Below are positions 1 to 4,822 of a stretch of DNA of 8,632 bases, piece by piece. Made by a program: the position numbers and the translations under genes. Every line of letters starts with the position of its first letter. Position 1 is the stretch's first letter. Origin of the DNA: Patulibacter sp052039575. Its GTDB lineage: Bacteria > Actinomycetota > Thermoleophilia > Solirubrobacterales > Solirubrobacteraceae. The stretch lies in NCBI GenBank assembly GCA_052039575.1, contig JBQGEK010000080.1:1-8632 (forward strand). Direction: 5' to 3'. The notes beneath the pieces are model-generated. The model worked only from the letters and a program-made list of their open reading frames with translations. It was not told where the DNA came from and did no database searches.

Positions 1-941
1 CGCCGGTCGCCCGCCGGATCGCCGCGGCGCACGACGTGGACCTGCACCGAGTCGCCGGGAGCGGCCGGCAGGGCCGGATCACCAAGGCCGACGTCGAGGC
101 GGCGGTCGAGCGGGGACCCGAGCCGTCGGACGCGCCGGCGGCCCCGCCGATCGACGTCACCAGCACGCGGCCCGCCGCCATGTCGTCCCCGGCGCGCGGC
201 GACGGCGAGATCCCACGCGGCTACGACGACGTCCCCGTCGAGGTCGTCCCGCACTCGCGGATGCGACGCAGCGTCGCCGAGCACATGGTGCGCTCGCGGC
301 ACGTCGCCGCGCACTCGACGACCGCCACCGACGTCGACCTCGCGACCCTCGAGCGGGCGCGCGCCGAGATAACCGCCCGGCGCGAGCAGCGCGGCGAGCG
401 CCGGCTGTCGCCGCTCCCGTTGATCGCCCGCGCCGCGGCGGCGACGCTCGCGAGCTTCCCCGACGTCAACGCGACGTTCCTCGAGGACCGCATGCTGCGG
501 TGGCGGGACGTCAACCTGGGGATCGCCGTCGAGGCGGAGCAGGGCCTGCTCGTGCCCGTGATCCGCCGGGCGCAGGCGATGACCGTCGACGGGATCGGCG
601 ACCAGATCGCCGATCTCGCTGGCCGCGCGCGCTCGGGTGGAGTCACGGCGGACGAGCTCAGCGGCGGGACCTTCACGATCACCAACGTCGGGCCGATGGG
701 GGCTACGGCGGTCGTGCCGACGATCAACCAGCCCCAGGTCGCGATCCTCGGGGTGCCGGCCGCGGTCCGCCGGCCGGTGGTCGTCAGTGGCGACCACGGT
801 GAGGACCAGATCGTGGTCCGGCCGGTGCTCCAGCTCTCCCTGACCTTCGACCACCGCGCGATCGACGGGGCCGAGGCCACCCGGTGCGTGGTGGCGATCA
901 AGCAGCGAATCGAGGAGTGGACGGCAGATGCCTACGCCTAG
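1..941 (+). CDS. Dihydrolipoamide acyltransferase (E2) of a 2-oxoacid/acetoin dehydrogenase complex, 5'-truncated
   Basis: This is the C-terminal part of an E2 subunit, which moves the acyl group from E1 via a lipoyl arm to CoA in the cytoplasmic dehydrogenase complex. The reading frame is already open at position 3, so the start codon and the N-terminal lipoyl domain lie left of the window; 312 residues are visible. The first ~36 residues are a peripheral (E3/E1) subunit-binding domain, beginning PVARRIAAAHDVDL and continuing through the typical GRITKADV. A Pro/Ala-rich linker follows, then the catalytic acyltransferase domain from about residue 76. That domain contains GTFTITNVGPMG and the active-site motif DHRAIDG (visible residues 283-289, bases 849-869), with its catalytic His and Asp. 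The stop overlaps the next gene by 14 nt. Acyl specificity (acetyl, branched-chain or acetoin-derived) cannot be decided from this domain. Confidence 0.93.
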   Translation, partial: PVARRIAAAHDVDLHRVAGSGRQGRITKADVEAAVERGPEPSDAPAAPPIDVTSTRPAAMSSPARGDGEIPRGYDDVPVEVVPHSRMRRSVAEHMVRSRHVAAHSTTATDVDLATLERARAEITARREQRGERRLSPLPLIARAAAATLASFPDVNATFLEDRMLRWRDVNLGIAVEAEQGLLVPVIRRAQAMTVDGIGDQIADLAGRARSGGVTADELSGGTFTITNVGPMGATAVVPTINQPQVAILGVPAAVRRPVVVSGDHGEDQIVVRPVLQLSLTFDHRAIDGAEATRCVVAIKQRIEEWTADAYA

Positions 942-1941
942 GAGTGGGTCGGGAACGAAGCGACGGACGGCCAAGCGCGCGCGGCCGGAGCCGCCGAGCG
1001 GGTCGGACCCCGAGCTTGCCGCTCGCCTGCTGCGGACGACGCTGACGATCCGTCATGCCGAGCTGCGGATGCTCGAGCAGATCGAGACCGCGGGGTTCGG
1101 CGGGCTCTGGCACCCCGGGATCGGGCAGGAGGGGATCCACGCCGGGCTCGGCGAGGCACTGCGCCGGGACGACTACTTCTTCTATACCCACCGCGGACTC
1201 GGCGGACCGGTCGCCAAGGGCCTCGACCTGGTCAAGCTGTTCGGCGACCTGCTCGCGAAGACCTGTGGCAGCACCGGCGGGAAGGGCGGCGGCACGCCGC
1301 ACTTCGCCGACCCGGAGATCGGGCTGATGGGCTTCGGCGGCACGCTCGGGTCGTGCTTCGTGATGGCGGCCGGCACGGCGCTCGCGTCGCAGATCCGCGG
1401 CGACGACCGCGTCACGCTGGCCGTCTTCGGTGAGGGCGCTGCGGCGCGCGGGCCATTCAACGAGAGCGCGCTCGAGGCGTCGGTGGCGAAGCTCCCGGTG
1501 GTCTGGCTCTGCGAGAACAACGGCCTGGCGCTGTCGGCGCCCTACGACCGGATCAGCCCGACCCCGAACATCGCCGATCGCGCCGTGGCCTACGACATGC
1601 CCGGCGTGGTGGTCGACGGCCAGGACGCAGTGGCGGTCCACGTGGCCGTCGCCGACGCGGTCGAGCGGGCGCGGAGCGGCGGCGGTCCGACGCTGGTCGA
1701 GGCGAAGACCCAGCGGCTGCGTGGGCACTACGAGGGCGATCAGCAGAAGTACCGCGAGGCCGCCGCGCCCGAGCTCGGCGGGCCGGACGACCCGGTCGTG
1801 CGGCTGCGCGAGCACGTCGACGCCGAGCGGGCCGACGAGCTCGACCGCGAGGCGGAGCAGGCCGTGCGGGCGGCGTTCGACGTCGCGCTGGCGGCGCCCG
1901 GGCCGGACCCGGGAATCATCTTCGAGGAGGTCTTCGCATGA
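928..1941 (+). CDS. Thiamine-diphosphate-dependent dehydrogenase E1 component, alpha subunit (acetoin/pyruvate/branched-chain type)
   Basis: This 337-residue protein matches the usual length of E1-alpha subunits, which with E1-beta decarboxylate a 2-oxoacid (or cleave acetoin) on thiamine diphosphate and acylate the E2 lipoyl group. Family landmarks are GIGQEG (64-69), DDYFFYTHRG (81-90), GGKGGGTPHFADPE (117-130), the ThDP/Mg motif running from GEG (168-170) to ENNG (196-199), and RGHYEGD (265-271). The last resembles the RGHFEGD of acetoin dehydrogenase AcoA, so acetoin is one candidate substrate. Two positions are odd: the Asp of GDG is Glu, and the common RGHGH reads RGLGG (89-93). The first ~27 residues are a basic, Pro/Ser-rich extension before the conserved fold. 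The ATG lies inside the end of the E2 gene, 10 nt after a GGAG (914-917); no other in-frame start lies before the conserved core. The 3' end overlaps E1-beta by 4 nt. Confidence 0.93.
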   Translation: MPTPRSGSGTKRRTAKRARPEPPSGSDPELAARLLRTTLTIRHAELRMLEQIETAGFGGLWHPGIGQEGIHAGLGEALRRDDYFFYTHRGLGGPVAKGLDLVKLFGDLLAKTCGSTGGKGGGTPHFADPEIGLMGFGGTLGSCFVMAAGTALASQIRGDDRVTLAVFGEGAAARGPFNESALEASVAKLPVVWLCENNGLALSAPYDRISPTPNIADRAVAYDMPGVVVDGQDAVAVHVAVADAVERARSGGGPTLVEAKTQRLRGHYEGDQQKYREAAAPELGGPDDPVVRLREHVDAERADELDREAEQAVRAAFDVALAAPGPDPGIIFEEVFA

Positions 1942-2924
1942 GCACGACCCGGATCAGCTACAGCCGGGCGATCAACGCCGCGCTGGCCGAGGAGATGCGC
2001 CGCGACGAGCGGGTCTTCGTGATGGGCGAGGACGTCGGCGCGATGGGCGGCGTCTTCGGCGTGACCCGCGGCCTCAGCGACGAGTTCGGACCGTCGCGCG
2101 TGCGCGACACCGGGATCACCGAGACGTACATCGTCGGCGGCGCGGCCGGCGCGGCGATCGCCGGCCTGGTCCCGGTGGTCGAGATGCAGTTCGCGGACTT
2201 CCTGTTCACCGCTGCCGACGAGATCTTCCACAAGCTCGCCAAGTGGCGGTACATGCACGGTGGGGCGTTCACGTTGCCCGTGGTGGTGCGGCTGCCGACC
2301 GGGGTCGGGGTCGGCGGCGGCGCCGAGCACTCGGCGAGCCTCGTGGCGCTGTGCATGCACACGCCCGGCCTGATGGTGGTGATGCCGGCGACCGCCGCCG
2401 ACGCGAAGGGCCTGCTGAAGGCGGCGATCCGCGACCCCAACCCGGTGATGTACTTCGAGCACAAGTCGCTCTACCGGACCAAGGGCGACGTCCCGGACGA
2501 CCCGGACGCGATCGTCGAGCTCGGGCGGGCGGCGGTGCGGCGCGAGGGCGGCGACCTGACGATCGTGGCGACCGGCCTGATGGTCGGCCGGTCGCTCGAG
2601 GCGGCCGACGCGCTGGCCGCCGAGGGGATCGAGGCCTGTGTGATCGACCTGAGGACGCTGGTCCCGCTCGACAACGACACGGTGCTCGCCTCGGTGCACC
2701 GGACCGGCCGGGCGATGGTCGTCCACGAGGCGGTCAAGGTCGCGGGGGCCGGAGCGGAGATCGCCGCGCAGATCCAGGAGCGGGCGTTCTTCTCGCTCGA
2801 CGCCCCGATCTGGCGCGTCGCGGGCACGCCCACGCCGATCCCGCAGGACAAGCAGCTCGAGCAGCTCTGCATCCCCGCGGTCGACGAGATCGTCGACGCC
2901 GGTCGCCAGCTGCGCGCGCTCTGA
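1938..2924 (+). CDS. Thiamine-diphosphate-dependent dehydrogenase E1 component, beta subunit
   Basis: This 328-residue E1-beta subunit pairs with the upstream E1-alpha as an alpha2beta2 heterotetramer; the family is usually 320-340 residues, so it looks complete. The N-terminal pyrimidine-binding half shows MGEDVGAMGGVFGVTRGL (29-46), RVRDTGITET (55-64) with the conserved ThDP-activating Glu at about residue 62, and VVEMQFADF (80-88). It also has AKWRYMHGG (101-109) and GAEHSAS (128-134), whose His131 matches the conserved active-site His. The C-terminal transketolase-like domain shows DLRTLVPLD (237-245) and ends with the usual TPTPIPQDKQLEQ region. GGAGG (1926-1930), 7 nt before the ATG, is a good ribosome-binding site, and the ATGA overlap with E1-alpha implies translational coupling. 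It is the last gene of the operon; no E3 (lipoamide dehydrogenase) gene follows it. Confidence 0.95.
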   Translation: MSTTRISYSRAINAALAEEMRRDERVFVMGEDVGAMGGVFGVTRGLSDEFGPSRVRDTGITETYIVGGAAGAAIAGLVPVVEMQFADFLFTAADEIFHKLAKWRYMHGGAFTLPVVVRLPTGVGVGGGAEHSASLVALCMHTPGLMVVMPATAADAKGLLKAAIRDPNPVMYFEHKSLYRTKGDVPDDPDAIVELGRAAVRREGGDLTIVATGLMVGRSLEAADALAAEGIEACVIDLRTLVPLDNDTVLASVHRTGRAMVVHEAVKVAGAGAEIAAQIQERAFFSLDAPIWRVAGTPTPIPQDKQLEQLCIPAVDEIVDAGRQLRAL

Positions 2925-2934
2925 GCGGCTGATC

Positions 2935-2974
2935 GGCCGGGCCCGTCGCGGACGCCCCGCGGCGGGCCCGGGCC
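2935..2974. terminator. GC-rich hairpin between convergent operons, probable bidirectional terminator
   Basis: Bases 2937-2951 pair with 2957-2971 in a 15-bp stem: nine perfect pairs (CCGGGCCCG with CGGGCCCGG), one T-G wobble, then five more pairs (CGCGG with CCGCG) around a 5-nt loop. Two further G-C pairs can form outside it with a one-base bulge. It begins 10 nt after the E1-beta stop and ends just before the stop of the convergent LLM gene, filling almost the whole 53-nt gap. No T-run follows on either strand, so it is not a textbook intrinsic terminator, though U-tract-poor hairpins are common in high-GC actinobacteria. The function is inferred from position and stability. Confidence 0.7.
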
Positions 2975-2977
2975 GGG

Positions 2978-4000
2978 CTACGCGCCGGACCCGAAGGTCG
3001 CGCGGATCGCCCGGTAGTTGGCGACGATCTCGTCGGGCGCGCAGTCGATGCTCGGCGCGAACAGGACCGCGGTGTCCAGGTACGGCGCGAAGGCGGCCAG
3101 CCGCTTGCGGGTGTGGTCGGGCGTGCCGGCCACGGCGAAGCAGTCGACCATCTCGTCGCTGACGGCGGCGAGCGCCGCCGCCGGGTCCTCCGCGGCGGCC
3201 GCCTGCTGCAGGCGGCGGGCCTCGTCGCGGTAGCCGTGGAGCCCGAGGATCAACTCGAAGTACGGCAGCCCGCCGTAGAACGAGAGGTGGCGGCGGGCCC
3301 ACTCGCGGGCCTGCGCCGGGTCGTCGTCGATCGCCACGCAGACGACCGACGCGCGGTGCAGATCGCTCGGGTCGCGTCCGGCGCTCCGCGCTCCGTGGGC
3401 GAGCTGGGGGAGCGCAATCTGCTCGTAGTACGCCGGGGTCGTGCAGACGTTGAGCATGACCCCGTCGGCGATCGCCCCGGCCGCCCGCAGCATCCGCTCC
3501 TGGACCGCAGCCAGGAAGACCGGGATCGCAGTCCGCTCCTGCGCGATCGACCGCACGTAGCCGTCGATCCGGAAGTGCTCGCCGGCGAACGAGGCTACGG
3601 TGCCGCCGTGGGCGGTCCAGACCTGGCGGATCGCCCCGACGTACTCGCGCATCCTGGCCACTGGCTGGCGGTACGGCATGCCGTGGAAGCGCTCGTTCCA
3701 GGGCGCCGGCCCGGTTCCGAGCCCGAGCGTGAACCGCCCGTCGGAGACCTGGTCGAGGTTGGCCGCCGAGAGCGCAGCCGTCACCGGCGTGCGAGTCCAG
3801 GCGGCGACGGCCGTGCCGAGCCCGATCGTGCTCGTACGGGCGGCGACGACGCCGAGCGGGACGAACGGCTCGCGCTGGATCTCCGGGAACCAGACGCTCG
3901 CGAAGCCCGCTCCCTCGAGCGACACGGCGTAGTCGATCGACCCCTGGAGGTCGAAGCCCTCGCCGTTGACGACGACGCCGAGCTGCAGCTCGGTCGCCAC
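2978..4000 (-). CDS. LLM-class (luciferase-like) flavin/F420-dependent oxidoreductase
   Basis: This 340-residue protein has the TIM-barrel bacterial-luciferase-like fold typical of F420- or FMN-dependent reductases, dehydrogenases and monooxygenases. Seen in order: an LGVVVNGEGF first strand (7-16), GAGFASVWFPE (30-40), the TIGLGTAVAAWTRTP core (58-72), and LDQVSDGRFTLGLGTG (82-97), the family's best landmark. Then come PVFLAAVQERMLRAAGAIADG (160-180) and a C-terminal FAVAGTPDHTRKRL (288-301). The absence of an obvious flavin-reductase partner and the style of the 82-97 block favour the F420-dependent group, but cofactor and substrate are not proven. I chose the GTG start at 4000-3998 because the barrel begins immediately after it. 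It lies 3 nt after the stop of the nitroreductase gene with only a weak ribosome-binding site, so translation is probably coupled. It converges on the E1-beta gene. Confidence 0.88.
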   Translation of the reverse strand: MATELQLGVVVNGEGFDLQGSIDYAVSLEGAGFASVWFPEIQREPFVPLGVVAARTSTIGLGTAVAAWTRTPVTAALSAANLDQVSDGRFTLGLGTGPAPWNERFHGMPYRQPVARMREYVGAIRQVWTAHGGTVASFAGEHFRIDGYVRSIAQERTAIPVFLAAVQERMLRAAGAIADGVMLNVCTTPAYYEQIALPQLAHGARSAGRDPSDLHRASVVCVAIDDDPAQAREWARRHLSFYGGLPYFELILGLHGYRDEARRLQQAAAAEDPAAALAAVSDEMVDCFAVAGTPDHTRKRLAAFAPYLDTAVLFAPSIDCAPDEIVANYRAIRATFGSGA

Positions 4001-4003
4001 GGG

Positions 4004-4663
4004 TCAGTCCGCGTCGACCGGCCGGAACGGCGCGCCGAAGGTCTCGCCGAACGTGGTCTCCTCGACCGGGGCGCGCTTCAGCTTGCGGGGGAAGCCCTTC
4101 TCCGGGTAGCCCGCGGCGACCATCGCGCCGACGGCGTAGCCCCCGGGGATCTCGAGCAGCTGCTTGACCTCCGGCTCGTGGGCCGCGTGGATCGTGGTGA
4201 AGGTCGTCGCGACACCCTGGTCGCGGCAGGCGAGGCTGAAGTTCTGGACCGTCGGGTAGATCGAGGCGCCGCCGACGATCGACACGCGGTCGAGGTCCTT
4301 GTCGGCGACCCACAGGTCGTCGAGCGCGGCGCAGACGACGACCAGCACCGGGATCTCGTCCATGTGCTCGGCGAAGTGGTCGGCCGCGCGCAGCATCGGC
4401 GTCCCGCCGGCGGCGCGGTGGTCGCCGCTGGTCGCCTCCAGCGCCTGGGCGAGGTGCGCCTTCCAGGTCGGCAGGTAGATGTCGCGCAGCGCGCGCTTCT
4501 TCGCCGGGTCCCGCACGACGATCCAGCGCACGGGCTGGCGGTTGCCGCCCTGGGGGCCGAACCGCGCGGCGTCGAAGGCCGCGTGCAGCACCTCGTAGGG
4601 GACCGGGTCGGGCTTGTAGTAGCGGCACGCACCGATCGTGCGCATGGCTTCGAGGACTTCCAT
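4004..4663 (-). CDS. Nitroreductase-family FMN-dependent oxidoreductase
   Basis: This 219-residue protein is of normal length for the nitroreductase family, dimeric FMN enzymes that use NAD(P)H to reduce nitro groups, quinones, enals or related substrates. Visible motifs are RYYKPDPVP (14-22), the N-terminal FMN-phosphate Arg region; AARFGPQGGNRQPVRWIVVRD (33-52), the FMN-contacting substrate-loop strand; SIYPTVQNFSLACRDQGVATT (134-154), the dimer-interface helix; and GYPEKGFPRK (185-194), a common C-terminal FMN motif. The ATG is preceded by GGAGAG (complement of 4671-4676) with a 7-nt gap, a good ribosome-binding site. It is the first gene of a leftward two-gene unit with the LLM oxidoreductase, transcribed from the promoter in the divergent region. 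The true substrate is unknown; members also act as dehydrogenases or reductases in ring-degradation pathways. Confidence 0.9.
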   Translation of the reverse strand: MEVLEAMRTIGACRYYKPDPVPYEVLHAAFDAARFGPQGGNRQPVRWIVVRDPAKKRALRDIYLPTWKAHLAQALEATSGDHRAAGGTPMLRAADHFAEHMDEIPVLVVVCAALDDLWVADKDLDRVSIVGGASIYPTVQNFSLACRDQGVATTFTTIHAAHEPEVKQLLEIPGGYAVGAMVAAGYPEKGFPRKLKRAPVEETTFGETFGAPFRPVDAD

Positions 4664-4695
4664 AGCTGCTCTCTCCGGGTGGATTTCGTGCCGCG

Positions 4696-4724
4696 AAGAT
4701 AACCGTCTAAGCAGTCTAAGTCAA
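4696..4724 (-). promoter_or_regulatory. Predicted sigma70-type promoter for the nitroreductase-LLM unit
   Basis: Read on the minus strand, TTGACT (complement of 4719-4724, 5/6 to TTGACA) is followed by a 17-bp spacer and TATCTT (complement of 4696-4701, 4/6 to TATAAT). Transcription would start near 4689, giving a leader of about 25 nt that contains the GGAGAG ribosome-binding site. It sits in the only comparatively AT-rich stretch of the window. The boxes are seen directly; promoter activity is inferred. Confidence 0.6.
4702..4720 (-). repeat. Tandem 7-bp repeat (GTCTAAG) and operator-like element in the leftward promoter spacer
   Basis: GTCTAAG occurs at 4705-4711 and again at 4714-4720, a 9-bp period. 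Read leftward, the element AGACTGCTTAGACGGT (complement of 4702-4717) lies between the -35 and -10 boxes of the nitroreductase promoter. It matches 13 of 16 bases of an element at 4763-4778 in the opposite promoter. It lacks the right-hand GTCT arm that makes the other copy palindromic. It is likely a regulator-binding site; the regulator is not in the window. Confidence 0.5.
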
Positions 4725-4757
4725 CGAGCTAGAGCGATAAAAGGCCGTGAATCCACA

Positions 4758-4785
4758 TTGACAGACTGTGTAGTCGGTCTGTAAA
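4758..4785 (+). promoter_or_regulatory. Predicted sigma70-type promoter for hyuAB
   Basis: A perfect TTGACA -35 box (4758-4763) is followed by a 16-bp spacer and TGTAAA (4780-4785, 4/6 to TATAAT). A start near 4792 would give a leader of about 30 nt before the hyuA start. The promoter is overlapped by an inverted repeat, which suggests repression by steric block. The boxes are seen directly; activity is inferred. Confidence 0.6.
4761..4782 (+). promoter_or_regulatory. Inverted-repeat operator candidate over the hyuAB promoter
   Basis: The arms ACAGAC (4761-4766) and GTCTGT (4777-4782) form a perfect 6-bp dyad separated by 10 bp, with a nested GACT-N4-AGTC (4764-4775). The dyad starts within the -35 box and reaches into the -10 box, the classic position for a repressor. 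The AGAC...GTCT half-sites resemble operators of many TetR-family regulators, but that family assignment is only a suggestion. Confidence 0.55.
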
Positions 4786-4822
4786 ACGGAGGACGACAAC
4801 ATTCTGGCGTTCGGAGAGGGCC

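Noticed and set aside
36..38. GTG at 36 as the start of a short E2-like gene
   Set aside because: The frame is open upstream of it, and the preceding codons encode the first helix of the subunit-binding domain, so the gene simply extends past the left edge.
1740..4628. Very long minus-strand open frame (about 960 codons) across E1-beta, the LLM gene and the nitroreductase gene
   Set aside because: It runs antisense to E1-alpha/E1-beta and out of frame within the two minus-strand genes. Its product is a low-complexity Arg/Ala/Gly/Asp-rich string with no family motif, the usual artefact of stop-poor high-GC DNA.
3113..4702. Plus-strand open frame of about 530 codons over the LLM and nitroreductase genes
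   Set aside because: It is antisense to two genes with clear family motifs, and its composition is typical of a GC-rich shadow frame.
4788..4792. Strong GGAGG upstream of hyuA as its ribosome-binding site
   Set aside because: It is about 30 nt from the TTG start and has only an out-of-frame ATT at normal spacing. It also lies at or before the predicted transcription start. GGAG at 4813-4816 fits better.
4664..4822. A small gene or non-coding RNA in the divergent intergenic region
   Set aside because: The stretch is only 159 nt and is fully used by two promoters, the operator-like repeats and two ribosome-binding sites. No open frame with a good start or stable long stem was seen.
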